Positions 49,001 to 61,002 of a stretch of 64,000 nucleotides of DNA are shown here, piece after piece. The notes beneath the pieces are model-generated. The model searched no databases, was not told the DNA's origin, and saw only the letters and a list, made by a program, of their open reading frames with translations. Source of the DNA: Terfezia claveryi (lineage: Eukaryota > Ascomycota > Pezizomycetes > Pezizales > Pezizaceae). Each line of letters begins with the position of its first letter. Position 1 is the first letter of the stretch. The translations under genes and the position numbers were made by a program. Where the stretch lies: the NCBI GenBank assembly GCA_015179025.1, contig WHUX01000045.1, positions 248,001 through 312,000 of the forward strand. Reading direction: 5' to 3'.

Positions 49001-52000
49001 AGGCCCTTAGTCTGTGCCGTTATAAAGCTCTGGGACTTATTAATGACAATAGGTGGGTAGACGCAGGTGCATTGGTAGTGAGAGCTGCCAGGATATCCGA
49101 GAATTTCTCTACAAAGGAGGGCGAACATATGAAAGAAATGAGGGATCTGATGCTTTTGGTTGGGAGCAAGTTTGTTTCTAACTCCCCTGTTGAGGCTACC
49201 AGCGTCAATGCAACAGAAAATACGTCCCCTAGAGCTCCTAGAGCCCCTAGTCCAATGCTTTCACCGGCTGACCTGAGCCTTGAACCTATCTCTGCCTCTT
49301 CAAAACTAATAACCGCTGTGCGTTCCAGAATGCAAATGTGGTTCAGAAACTTCTCCTAGAAGCGGTCAATGACAACAGTACAGATTCGTCTATGGATAAG
49401 GCACGCGCTCTGGATCATGCGACTCAACGAGGCAACAAAGAAATACTCATTTTGTTACACCTTTACGGAACATTACCCTCGAGTGCACCTCTGTGGTGGG
49501 CTGTCGACGGTATATGTACGCGCAATATTAGTAAAGGAAGTGTCGAGGATGGTTCTGTGGGGATTGAGATTGATTATGTGGAGGTATTGAAGCTCCTGTT
49601 AGACTTCGGTCATGATCCAAACAAGCTTGAGCCCAAGGCAGGGGAGTCACCATTGCATCTGGCAGCAAAATTGAATCTCGTGGACGCTATGGGTACGCTT
49701 TTGGCAAAAGTAGAACCTCCGTCCACCCGCATCTGTGCTTCAGTTGACTTGAAGGATCAAAACGGATTGAGTCCCTTTTACCATGCCGCAAAGGAAGGCC
49801 ACGGGATTATGGCCAAGCTACTCGTAAACCACGGCGCCAATGTCAATTTTAAAAGTGAGACTGGACCAGAGAAGAAGTCGCCAATTCACTATGCTGCAAG
49901 TCAAGGGGATCGCGTGGTGCTGAATATCTTGTATGAGGGTGGGGGCGACACCGAGGTATTTGATTCTGAAGGAAAAAGCCCCTTGTACTACGCTGCGATG
50001 GCTGGAAGCAGAGAGTTAGTGGAAACATTACTGGAAATGGGCGCGGACATTAATCGAAAATGCCATCAATCCCGGGGTGGAAGAACGACACTTCACTGGA
50101 TGGCGCTTGAAGGGAATGCTGCCGCAATGCGTATCCTGCTGGAAAAAAAGGCTAACTTGGACGAGGGCGATGAGGCTGGCAGAACAGCATTGCACCATGC
50201 AGTCATAGAAGGGCAACGGGCTGCGGTGTACATACTATTAGAGAAGGGGGCTGCATTTGACAAGAAGGATATGGCAGGCAAGACACCTTTGGTGTGTGCA
50301 AAGCACTTGCCACATGGGGGCGTGGGAAAAGATATCATTTGGATGTTGGAGCACGGGAGCGACATGAAACTAGATAAGCAGGGGAAGACAGCACTTCATC
50401 GTGCAGCATCTAAGAGTCCGGGAGATGAGCTGGTCGTTGAGATTCTTTTGAGGTGTGGCACCGACAGGGCTGTCAATGTACATGATGATCAGTTGTGGAC
50501 ACCACTGCACCAGGCAGCAAATAAAGCCCATGAACGGATAGTACAGATGTTGTTGGACAAAGGAGCCGAAGCCAATGTTAAGGAGGAAGACGGATGGACA
50601 CCACTACACTTGGCAGCAAATAAAGGCCATGACCAGATAGTGCAGGTGTTGTTGGACAAAGGAGCAGAGGTCAATGTTAAGAAGGAAGACGGATGGACAC
50701 CACTACACTTGGCAGCATATAAAGGCCATGACCAGATAGTGCAGGTGTTGTTGGACAAAGGAGCCGAGGTCAATGTTAAGAAGGAAGACGATTCGATACC
50801 ACTACACCTGGCGGCAAGCAAAGGTCATGAGCAGATAGTGCAGGTGTTGTTGGAAAATGGAGCCGAAGTCAATGCTAAGGGGAAAAACGGATTGGCACCA
50901 CTACACCTGGCAGCAAACATAGGCCATGAGCAGATAGTGCAGATGTTGTTGGACAAAGGAGCCGAAGTCAATGTTAAGGAAGAAGGCGAATGGACACCAC
51001 TACACTGGGCAGCAACTAAGGGCCATGAGCAGATAGTGCGGATGTTGTTGGACAAAGGAGCCGAAGTTGGTGTAAGAGATGACATAGGGTGGACATGTAC
51101 ACCACTACACTTGGCAGTAAATATAGGCCATGAGCAGATAGTGCAGGTGTTGTTGGACCAAGGAGCCGAAGTCAATGTTAAGGAGGGAGACGGATGGACA
51201 CCACTACACTGGGCAGCAAACATAGGCCATGAGCAAATAGTGCAGATGTTGTTGGACAAAGGAGCCGAAGTCAATGCTAAGCAGAAAAACGGATTGGCAC
51301 CACTACACCTGGCAGCAAACATAGGCCATGAGCAGATAGTGCAGATGTTGTTGGACAAAGGAGCCGAAGTCAATGTTAAGAAAGAAGGCGACTGGACACC
51401 ACTACATGAGGCAGCAAACAAAGGCCATGAACGGTTAGTCCAGATGCTGTTGGATAAAGGATCCGAAGTCAATGTTAAGGAGGAAGACGGATGGACACCA
51501 CTACACTTGGCAGCAAAGTTAGGCCATGAGCATATAGTGCAGGTGTTGTTGGACCAAGGAGCCAAAGTCAATGTTAAGAATGAGGACGGATGGACACCAA
51601 TACACTGGGCAGCAAATAAAGGCCATGAGCAGATAGTGCGGATGTTGTTGGACAAAGGAGCCGAAGTTGGTGTAAGAGATGACATAGGGTGGACACCACT
51701 ACACAATGCGGCAGCGAGTGGCCATGCAGCAGCTATTCAAACACTTCTGCACAACGGTGCTGACATTAACATAGCCAGTACAAACTCTAGGTATACCCCA
51801 TTGCACAATGCAGTAAGGCGACAACACCCACAGGTGGTCCAACTCCTTGTCGACAACGGCGCAAACCCCCACTCAACCGATTGTGAGGGTAACACCCCTG
51901 AACATTATGCAACGCTGCCTTTCGAGGATGTAGAAATAAATCCTGAAGTTGCTGAAGTGTTTCGCGCCCTCCGAAAACGCAATGCCGAAGGAACAGCGAC

Positions 52001-52028
52001 CCAAGTTGAGGGGAAGCCAATCCCATAG
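46054..52028 (+). CDS. Membrane-associated ankyrin-repeat protein, multi-exon
   Basis: Exons inferred: 46054-46117, 46203-46447, 46511-46605, 46641-46774, 46857-47452, 47602-~47700, ~47700 to about 49.2 kb and 49329-52028. Junctions 46448-46510 (TACTAATC branch), 46775-46856 and 47453-47601 are canonical and in phase. The N-terminal part is typical of a fungal family: ADQFNIGPLLALFGERVATQ, SLIFACAPLGILTAVTSAIR, STSADVCELWNGVGLVRIVG, with membrane helices near VAVIGVILQLAVLAIDAAI and SAFIAQLGATIIMI. The C-terminal half has about 22 ankyrin repeats, 13 of them nearly identical. Odd points: exon 1 and exon 2 phases disagree by one base, one intron would be only 35 nt (46606-46640), and the frame changes near 47.7 kb. 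It may be spliced unusually or be a slightly broken copy. Function unknown; no NACHT or other ATPase is visible. Confidence 0.75.
50480..51760 (+). repeat. 99-bp tandem ankyrin-coding repeats, high internal identity
   Basis: Thirteen 33-codon units follow one another with consensus W-TPLH-AA-KGHEQIVQ-LLDKGAEVNVK. One unit has a two-codon insertion (WTCTPLH, about 51091-51110). Blocks are reused: the pair beginning NGLAPLHLAANIGHEQIVQM occurs at about 50888 and 51288, and the phrase KGAEVGVRDDIGW at about 51055 and 51655. The flanking repeats are much more diverged. Confidence 0.9.
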
Positions 52029-53347
52029 CGAGCACGCCACAGAAATTGTATCTGACGAAAATGAGTTGGATGGAAATGAGACAGGTCACGATGCCTGAGA
52101 TAGGCTTGATTAATGTGAGTTTGTTGATGATATTCCCGGGTAGCTTCCGGGAGAGAATACGGTGGTTTTTTGGAATTCATTTTGGTTTATTCTTATGTTG
52201 TAAGAAGTTTAAATACAAGCCAAAATATTTATATTCAGAGTGTGCATGAATTCTGATCGAAGTAACCGAAGTTAATTCAACTATGTGGCTTGTAGAAACT
52301 CAAAGAAGACCTCGGTCTTAAACACAGAACGCATGTCTAGCCAGACAACTTCCCTTTCAATTGCGCAGAAATATTTCTCAAACTTGCTGATGCCCCAGAA
52401 TATACGATACGCAATAAACTATATTTATTTATAGATTTTATAGATTTTATAGACGGAAAAGTCATTGTGTAACGTTTTTTTTTTGACGAATTACAGTTAT
52501 ACATATACATGAATTAATTATGTATGTCAAAAAAAGTTGTACATCTAAGGAATGAGAGCTATATGTGGGACTCAGCAAGTTGATATTCGTCAAACAGAAA
52601 AAATTAACTGGCTCAGAATGGGACAAATGGTCAAGAATCTAGAAATACGTGGCAGTAATAGGTGCAATGAACTCTGCCTTGGACAAAAGTATCCACGCAC
52701 CTCAGACATCTATTTGACATAGGCATGTATGCATAGCTATAGCTCGAAATAACTTTGTTATATTTCAAGCTCTCAAAGATTGGAAATACACCGCCCCTAA
52801 TGTGAAGTCCTACTCCGCAGTGTGGTGGCCATCAAAAGCTTCATCCTCTGGTGGGTTTATGCAACCGTATGCTTTTTACATGGTTAATGCTAGCAATCTA
52901 TAAAAGTAGGCTATTTGAATACTTTTTCTTGCTAGGGGTACTATAGTTGTCATATATAAGGATTTATATTACATACTCAACTTTTGTTGACTACCAGTAT
53001 CTAAAGTGCTATACATACATACTCATAGATATGTATGTATACCTACATCAAACGTGAAAATAAATATGTTGGTTTGTATTTTAATCTCCATAGGCATATA
53101 CTCTCCTTAGATATATCATTTTCTGGATTCTTGAATTTATTTCTGCATTTCGTTAAGATATATATGTAGTGTTAAGAGATATATGTAGTTTGAGTCAGAC
53201 ATCTTATCACGGGATTTCATACGCAAGTGGTTACAGGAGTGAAGACCCCAATCCAGTTGCGAAAACCCAAACCTACTCCATAATATATACACCAGGCCAT
53301 CCCAACTAACCCTCCCGTTACCTAACCCACACCCTCCAAACCCCACC
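52029..53347. other. AT-rich spacer
   Basis: Contains TATAGATTT tandem units near 52430-52455 and T/A runs; no gene supported. CCCCAAC/CCTCC-rich sequence near 53280-53400 belongs to the end of the next minus-strand gene. Confidence 0.5.
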
Positions 53348-53695
53348 TCAGCTCAGCCCACCTCCCTCACCCCAACCCCAGCTCCCCCTCACCACCTCCG
53401 CCCACTCCACAAACTCCCCCTTCACAATCCTAACCCTAAACTCCTGTGGCCCCACCCCCAAATACTCTGGCTCCCTAACCTTCCTCCCCACCTGCTCCCG
53501 CAGCAACTGTCTCGCCAGAGAATTTTCATCCGAAAACTGCAAGCCGATTTTATACGTGAGCCACAGATTCAGGGAGTGTGCGCGGGCGCAAGTATGGCAG
53601 TTTTCAGGGTCTTTGCAGTGCATGCCCGTACAGGTAACGGTTAGTTCGATATTAGTTGGGGGGGCCTTGCGGAGTGTGGGGCAGCAATTTCCCAT
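53348..53695 (-). CDS. Small protein with putative N-terminal acylation site (115 aa)
   Basis: ATG at 53695 opens MGNCCPTLRKAPPTNIEL. Gly2 followed by Asn-Cys-Cys resembles an N-myristoylation plus palmitoylation signal, which would tether the protein to membranes (inference). A cysteine-rich patch follows (CTGMHCKDPENCHTCARAH), then a basic helix (LARQLLREQVGRKVREPEYL) and a Gly/Trp-rich end. The spacing of C/H could bind a metal. No family is recognised. Confidence 0.55.
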   Translation of the reverse strand: MGNCCPTLRKAPPTNIELTVTCTGMHCKDPENCHTCARAHSLNLWLTYKIGLQFSDENSLARQLLREQVGRKVREPEYLGVGPQEFRVRIVKGEFVEWAEVVRGSWGWGEGGGLS

Positions 53696-54263
53696 GCTTT
53701 TGTATATCTGGAGTACTTTTGTTATAGACTAGAACAGAATATTCGGTAGAATGTAAATATATGAGGTTGATGTAATTCTGGACAATAATCTAGCTCATAG
53801 TGTGCTTAATGAGTTCTAATCACCAGTTTTTCTATGGGGATAGGTCGCGGTCAAGACAAAACAAAGTACCTCTATATATGACCATGAAGTTCAGAAGAAA
53901 CTGCAAGGGGAAATCTAGTTGGTATTCCATGACCGTGCATGAAAACCTCCTAAACTTAGCACCAGCTCATACGGGAGCTCTATTTCATATACACAATATA
54001 GTTTTTACTGCAAATCGGTCCATTATTAAAACTATAACCTATTTAACCGGACCAACCACAGCCATCAAATACCCACACATAAACGAGGTTTTCTTTTTTT
54101 TTTTTTCCCCAAGAGATAGCATGCCCATAGAGTACGCCTCTGACACTAACATGCTATTAACTCAAAACTTATTGTACTCTGGTTGGCACAGCTTATTGTA
54201 TGAAATCAAACCTTCAGCATCAACCATATTCCAAGACGTAAGTCTCCCTTGCCCGCCCCTCTT
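53696..54263. other. Spacer
   Basis: A plus-strand frame at 53800-54279 exists but has no protein-like features; a T run lies at 54095-54107. It overlaps the 3' end of the next minus-strand gene. Confidence 0.4.
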
Positions 54264-55987
54264 TCAGTCCATCTCCTGATCATAATAAAACTCCTTGATT
54301 TTTCTTCCCTCCTGGCGTCTACGGCGGGGAGCCACCCCCTCTGCTAACCCGGGTCCATATGGCCTCTGGAAAGTCAAGGTTGGTGGGGGCCGGTAGAACT
54401 TAAAAGTCCCATCCGCCTGAATACCGGGTTGAATACATTCCCTCCTGTTGCATGAATGCAACAAGGACCGCTCAATATAATCGGTCATAGCGTCCATATT
54501 ACCATAGCGGTAGGTGGCGTAGTTATGGAGAAACTCGTCGTCCGTGTAGTTGCTCCCGGATGATTGGCCTCCATTGGAGGTGGCAGGAATTGGAGCTATC
54601 GATTGTTGTGAATGTTGGGTCTTTGGTGGGGGATTTGGAGTAGGAGGGCCTCCTGACCTGCCAGTGAAAAGCCACATTGGAGGTGGGGCTGGGGCTTGTA
54701 CTTGCGGAGCTGGCGTAGGTTGTTGATTGGGTTGATTTCCAAGTGGCGTATTTGCCGCTGCTGGGGCTGCAGATATGGTCGAGGTGCCTGTGCTTTCTGG
54801 TTTGAACTGGGGATCCAAAGATCGGTTTGCAGGCTGTGTCTGGTTCATCTGAGTTGCAGGATGTGCCTGCTTCATCTGAGTTGCAGTCTGTGTCTGCTTC
54901 GTTTGAGTGGCAGTCTGTGTCTGCTTCATCTGAGTTGCAGTCTGTGTCTGCCTCGTTTGAGTGGCAGTCTGTGTCTGCTTCGTTTGAGTGGCAGTTTGCG
55001 TCTGCTTTGTTTGAGTGGCAGTTTGCGTCTGCTTCGTTTGAGTGGCAGTCTGTGTCTGCTTCGTTTGAGTGGCAGTCTGTGTCTGCTTCAATTGAGTTGC
55101 AGGCTGTGTCTGCTTCAATTGAGTTGCAGTCTGTGGCTGCTTCATCTGAGTTGTGGTCTGTGTCTGCTTCGTTTGAGTTGCGGTCTGTCTCTGCTTCATC
55201 TGAGTTGCAGGCTGTGTCTGCTTCATCTGAATTGCAGGCTGTGTCTGCTTCATCTGAATTGCAGGCTGTGTCTGCTTCGTTTGAGTAGCAGGCTGTGTCT
55301 GCTTCGTCTGAGTGGCAGGCTGTGTCTGCTTCATCTGAGCTGCAGTGTTTGTCTGCTTCGTTTGAGTTGTAGTTGTTTGTGCCATTTTCACTGATGGTGC
55401 TTTCTCTGGTGCTGGGTTTGCCAACACGGATTGGGGTTTCGCCCCTCCCCCGATCCCCCGCTTAACCAATTGCTTTGTTGCCTTGGGCTGCATCGTAGAG
55501 ACTATCGAGGGATTTGCCGCAGCTAGACGTTGTACTTCTTCTCGGAGGATTGCCGCGGACGACGTTGAAAGGATTTTCTCTGTCTGGAGACCGATTTGTG
55601 TAATGGTTTCGGGCAAGGGCTGTCGTGCATCCAGAGGTGGCTTATAAATCTCAAAAATAGTGCTCTTCAACTCTATCAGCCTTATGCAGCGTTTCCCTGG
55701 GTGGCTGTGCTCACAACTTCATCTGCCTTCTTCTTCTCCCCCTTATCAATCGTTATACTCTTCGCCTTGCCTTTCACCATTGGGACCCTAGAGCTCAATT
55801 GCATCGGTGGCGCACGGTGCGGTGGCGGCAATCCTGGAAGATAATAGTAGCCCAACCGAATGTCATCTTCGGACTCCTCATCCTCCCATTCACTGCTGCT
55901 GCCAGGGGTAAAACTACCGGAAGACTCATCCTCGGAATGCTCTGGGAGCAATCTAGTATTATCTTGGCACAGCTTGAAGTCGTTCAT
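54264..55987 (-). CDS. Gln/Thr/Lys-repeat protein, two exons, unknown
   Basis: Exon 55987-55715 (MNDFKLCQDNTRLLPEHSED ... KKADEV) joins exon 55664-54264 (STIFEIYKPPLDARQPLPET ...) across a 50-nt intron with a GTGAGC donor; both sides are phase 0. The second frame has no ATG of its own, supporting the join. The product is about 557 residues; an in-frame ATG at 56131 would add 48. The middle is a TATQTKQTQ nonapeptide array, flanked by Pro/Gln-rich sequence (PNQQPTPAPQVQAPAPPPMW). The C terminus is distinctive: YATYRYGNMDAMTDYIERSL, HSCNRRECIQPGIQ, then a basic RRRRQEGRKIKEF. Repeat number is probably polymorphic. Function unknown. Confidence 0.55.
54826..55370. repeat. Coding 27-bp minisatellite, about 20 copies
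   Basis: The plus-strand unit is GCAGTCTGTGTCTGCTTCgtttgagt with variants (cttcatctgag, aattgag, ggctgtg). It encodes TATQTKQTQ on the minus strand. All changes keep the 27-bp period, so the reading frame is maintained. Confidence 0.9.
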
Positions 55988-56143
55988 TGTATGGTATACT
56001 GCCGGGCTGCGGCTCAGCTGGGGGCTGTTCAGTCCGAGACGTTGTTGTAGTATCTTAAATGTTACTGTTGTCGTTGGGCAACTGGTCAAATGCCAGAGCC
56101 AAGCTAATCCTATGTCCCCTTTGTAAGTCATAAGACTCTGCAC

Positions 56144-56712
56144 GTATGAGCTCTGGGCTCGGCAGCTGATGCCCGCCAGACTAATAATTCTAACAACTTG
56201 TACATATCGTCAAGAGCGAGACTATTGCATCTCACCTCCTGGCCTGTGAAGAAGGAAACTGCGGCACATGTTAACGAGTTGGCCGTCCACCGCCCACTGA
56301 GCTGGTCCTCGAAACCTCCAGACCCCACATATGTGTTTTCAAAACACTATATGTCCAGAGGGCAAGGCCGGTTTGGATACCAAGTCCTTGATACAAGCTA
56401 CTTGCTAGAGACTATCTCCAATAGCAATTTGGAAGACTTTGACACCATCATAGGTTTCCTTTGGTGGCAAAGCAAGGACAACACTTGGAATATCCAAAAA
56501 TGCAGAAATATGATTCAAAGAGAACTTCATGATAGGTTTTTAAGATTATGGTAGAGAAAAAACGTATGGGAAGATGATCGCCTTGATCTGAGGTTGGGAA
56601 TGGGATTCATTTTATAGGTAAATATATCACAGTCTTCATATGTTCACTGCCGATAATACATGCGACCGCAATAAGTCTGCTGAACCCAAAAACTTGCTTG
56701 TGATGCGTGGTC
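56144..56712. other. Upstream region of the repeat protein gene
   Basis: A minus-strand frame at 56328-56128 (EDQLSGRWTANSLTCAAVSF ... LDDMYKLLEL) could be an extra 5' exon of the preceding gene, but no clear junction is seen. A plus-strand frame at 56198-56554 overlaps it. I support neither strongly. Confidence 0.3.
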
Positions 56713-56824
56713 GTTACTTCTATTTCGGGCTTCCGGGTGGCTCCTCATGGCCCTCCTAACAGGGCCGCATAGGAGTAACAAGTATTTTTAAAAATTCAAA
56801 AAAAAAAAAAAAAGTTACTTCTAT
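56713..56824 (+). mobile_element. 90-bp LINE tail with perfect target-site duplication
   Basis: Insertion 56724-56813 consists only of the family 3' tail (CGGGCTTCCGGGTGGCTCC ... CATAGGAGTAACAAGTATTT) and a poly-A-rich end. It is flanked by gttacttctat at 56713-56723 and 56814-56824. It is an extreme 5' truncation of the same family as copies A-C. Confidence 0.9.
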
Positions 56825-59800
56825 CAACAGGGAGCCTAACGACAGTAACCAGCAACAGCATATTCACCGGAGGAAAATCTCAGGACATGGGTTGTGTACT
56901 ATGTAGTCTTGTTTGGGGAACGGAACATTCATGGACCACCTGCCAAATTCAACCTTGTTTATTTACGACCAGGTAACACTCAATCCCAAATTAGAGGTGA
57001 ACCCTGAAGTTTACCACTTAAGAATCCTGTTGATACAGATACATCAGACTTTATATTAAAAGAATCCTGTGCCAGACCGTATATATATGAGGGCTAGGTA
57101 TCCGTAGTCTCATATGCGGCCTTGAACAACGCATGCACAACGCAGATGATCCGATGACAAAACGTTATGCGAGAAATCCGGTGATTAGTGTCTAGCCATT
57201 GGGACATCACAGATTCCTTATACCATGATTCAGACTCTGAGATATGGACACTTGCAGGTTGTATTTCATTCACATCTATCAGCACCAAATCCGCTTGATT
57301 ATATGCCGGTACCATGATTAACTAGCCCAGAACCCGCTTTTTTCGCGCAAGAACTTGTGCTTGCTGTAAGCTTGTATCCGCACACTTTCGACGCTACACA
57401 ATATCAAGTAGTATCAGCCGAGCCCTATACCGCCACACAGTCATATGTGTAAGAGAAGGAACAATTCTGAGTTGAATTTGGCAAGCATTGAGACGTCACC
57501 ATTAGTCCTTCGACCGTGTGGGGTTTCTAATTGACAATGAGAAATAGGACTCACTCCTTCTGAACATCCACGTTCGGGTCAATTCTATGAACCTAATCGT
57601 CCTCAGTGACTGGCAATCAGTCTAAGACCATGATCGAAGGAAGAACATGTTATGATCTACGCAAAGAGAACCTCTGACAGCTACCTATCTAGGTAATAAA
57701 TCTGAGACACCTAAAGATTCGGAAGCTAGTTTGATTGTTCATACCATATGCAAATGAGGCCTAACTTTTCCTGCCAAACTCAGGCCATTCTCACAGTTCA
57801 GCAAGTCTAAAACAGCCCCATTTTAACGATTTCAAATAGGTTGAAATTAAAGGTCAGAGTTAGTTACCCTGAATCGTAGTAAAATTTCAAGGTGGGGCTC
57901 AATTTAATTGATAGGCTAGGTAATTTGATTCCCAGCCAATCAAGTAGGGAGCTTGGCCGCCTATTGCTTAACCCGCTGTTTGGAAAATGTACGGGTTTTT
58001 GAAACTTAAGCTCATATATTACAATTTACAATATCTGCCGATGTATTACTATGAAGGCTATCTCTTTTTATCGACGGTGGTAATCGTCTCGTACCACAGA
58101 CGCGCTCTCGGAACCACTTAGCATAGTTAGGATCACTGCGGTACCAGAAAATTATATAACAGTTCCGGGCAGCCAATCGGGTTCCGAGATACCTAGGTAC
58201 CGTATATACGAGACTACTACTTAGGTAAGTAGGTAGGAAGTAGTGCTTGAGTTCAGAGAGATTCCAGGGTTACTTGCGATAAACAAGGTACCTTTTCATA
58301 CCCAGTGGTCTCTTTCCGGACTAGAGTATGTATGAATAAATCAAGGCGTAACGTCGCCTTTAAAGGCCGACCAAAAACAATTACACAAAAGACAAAAATG
58401 GTAAATATAAGGGTAAAGTTAAGAGGGCAGTTAATAGAGTGAAGAAGGTGGTCTAGATGGTACCGTAGTGAAAGTTCGGGCTCTTGTGAAGAGCGAACAG
58501 CAGCCCGCTGGAAGAGAGACATTGTTATGTATATCAAGAAGTCTAACGGCTCTTCAGATGTCTAAAAGTCATGTGGTAAGTAGAGGGTATATAAAGTGTA
58601 AAAAGAAACAAAAGTACATGCCCTTGAATCTACACTTTAACTGCAAAATTAATAACCACAGAGGAATGGAGGATCAATACCTAGTACATAAAGATAGCCT
58701 CTCCGGAGGATCGATCGAGGCTATCACAATGAGCGGGTAGCTTGTTCCCAGACAAATAAACCTCTAGACCTACGTTTTCACAAGCCAGTATGCCTCTGAT
58801 TCTCTCCTTCAGACCCGTCTCTGTCGAGACCGAAGATGGGTTAAATGTACAATAATGACAAAAAATGTAGTATGGGTGGTCAACGACTACTTTTACACCA
58901 AAGCACGCCTACTTTTAAAAAAATCATATAAAATCCTCAACAACCACGAATTAAATTAAATGGCCTCTTAAATAAGCAATTACCGAGCTCATGGGGTTTA
59001 TATGATCTACTTGTCGGATTATTCCCATCTACCTGGGTAAGCGTGGAAAATTCTGAAAGTTTTCAAAGTAGTTGCTCAGTATAGTTCTATACCATTAGTG
59101 TCAGTGAAAAACCGCTACTTTAGAATTGTTTAGTGCTTCGGGGACCATGTTTATACCTCACCTAATATTTCCCCGGGTATGTACTGTACATGCTGTTGCC
59201 ATAAATAAAAAGGTACATGACAACTACTTCACCCATACTATTAACTATCTATCCAATGCAATGCTTTTTTTCAAGTCTGTCGGATCTCTTAGGATGCCAG
59301 GGGAATAAGTATTCTTTGAATAATTCTAAGAGTAGAGCTTTCTCCTCGATTCCTTTGATCCTCCATGAATTTTTCAATGTGGCAGAGCTGATGTAAAACA
59401 TCAGTAATGGCCTAGAAACAATTTTACCGAAAGATTTTATATCTAAAGAACGACTTTTAGCATTGCCATGTACGTCGCCCTTCTTCATATTTTTCATGCT
59501 CTCTCAAGAATGCACAATTGAACAATAGTTGATGGTACATAGCTAGCTTTTAATAGTTTTTCTTGAATTTATGAAAGATTGGTCTATAGGATAAGTCCTC
59601 ATTTTTGGAATTTCTTTAAAACTGGCAGTTTTGGTTTTAAAAGGCCTCGTGCTCACACTTATGACCTCAACTATACATACGACTTGCAGCAGCTCTTCAA
59701 ACCAGTACTGTCACTTTATATTAACCTCACTACTGTAAGGCTCCAAGAACGTATCTAGAGCCAACTAGAACTAATCTGGAGCCTTGCTCTAGGCACATTT

Positions 59801-60834
59801 TCATGTAGGTATAGTACATGGGTGCAGCAGCTGATCCCTGATCGTCAGGATCCTCCCGTGTGACAAATACCTGCATTGTTCGGATTGTTTACAGCAATTG
59901 ACAGAATTAGTTTCTATGCGTTTTTCATGTCCAGCCCGTACATATGTACCTACCTAGTACTCTGTGAAGGTGTTCCGAATCATTACCTATATATAACACT
60001 GAGGTATATGAATTTCGGGGGAAAGAAACTCTAGTAGGTAGTGGTACCTGTGGCCATAATGATCCGCTGCCTAAACTTGAGACAGGTCTCACTTAACTCG
60101 ACTGCAGACGCGTACGGATACGGTTAAAAATACCAAATCCTAATGCCCGACTCAGGAAACCTTAAGCAGACTAGGAAATATTACCTTATGTTTAAGCAAT
60201 ATACATACATATGTATGTATGAACATAGGTATACTTGTATGATAGAACCTTTTGCATTGCAATAGTTCTGAACTACCGGTATCCGATGATGAGCCTGATG
60301 GATAATCTATACGGATAAGCAAAGTTAATTGTGCATATGTCCCGAATTACTCTGTACTCCGTACTGCATATATGTATATTGGTATGCGCGCATATGTAGG
60401 TTGCCCAAATAAGGCAGGTGGAAAAGAACTTTTGGTGTGCGCCTTCGTATAATTATATATTACTCCGCAAGCAGCTGAGTGGAGGCCTGACATACGACAA
60501 GTTAAAGTTAATGAAACATATTTAAAGCGGACAATAATAATAATATATACTGGTAATAATTGATGTAGTTGAAACAAGAAATTTCATACACCTTTGCCGA
60601 ATCTAATTCCATTTGAGTGGATAGAAGCCTACCTAACTAGTTAATCCTCCTATTCTCAATGTTCACCATTCAGTCTTGCAAGCTCAAGTCCACTGCTATG
60701 GAAGAATGGGTCGATCGTGCTGTACCTAGTATATTGCTTCTCTGATATCTATTTTAGGACTACCTGGGGCTTTCTCACTTGGTTAGCGATCCCTATCTGC
60801 AACTACTTGTATATACCAATTCTACGTTACCATC
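56825..60834. other. Long spacer without a supported gene
   Basis: Four kilobases of AT-rich sequence with short frames only. The minus-strand frame at 58253-58537 has one hydrophobic stretch but no convincing start context. TATG/CATA repeats occur near 60200-60225. Confidence 0.4.
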
Positions 60835-61002
60835 ATGACATTCTTCTTTTTCATCGTGGGGATTGCAAGCGGTTCTGTTTCAATTAACATTGGTTATCGT
60901 GTATATGAAGGCTCTGGGCCATTTGATATTTGGAATGTTTTCGATAGAAAAAGCACCTGGCTGAGAAAAGGGCCCTCAATCAGAGTGGATGTCTGCGCAT
61001 GA
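60835..61002 (+). CDS. Candidate 55-residue small protein with hydrophobic N terminus
   Basis: ATG at 60835 gives MTFFFFIVGIASGSVSINIG, then YRVYEGSGPFDIWNVFDRKS, ending RKGPSIRVDVCA and TGA. The N terminus looks like a signal peptide (cleavage plausible after ASGS) or a signal anchor. The remainder is Gly/Trp/charged with a single Cys. It is too short to identify, and could be chance. Confidence 0.3.
   Translation: MTFFFFIVGIASGSVSINIGYRVYEGSGPFDIWNVFDRKSTWLRKGPSIRVDVCA

Noticed and set aside
50489..51706. Long minus-strand frames opposite the ankyrin array (Ser/Cys/Ala-rich repeats)
   Set aside because: They are antisense shadows of the in-frame ankyrin repeats.
54696..55394. Plus-strand Leu/Cys-rich frame across the 27-bp repeats
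   Set aside because: Period 27 keeps all frames open; the minus-strand frame has a supported intron and non-repeat ends.
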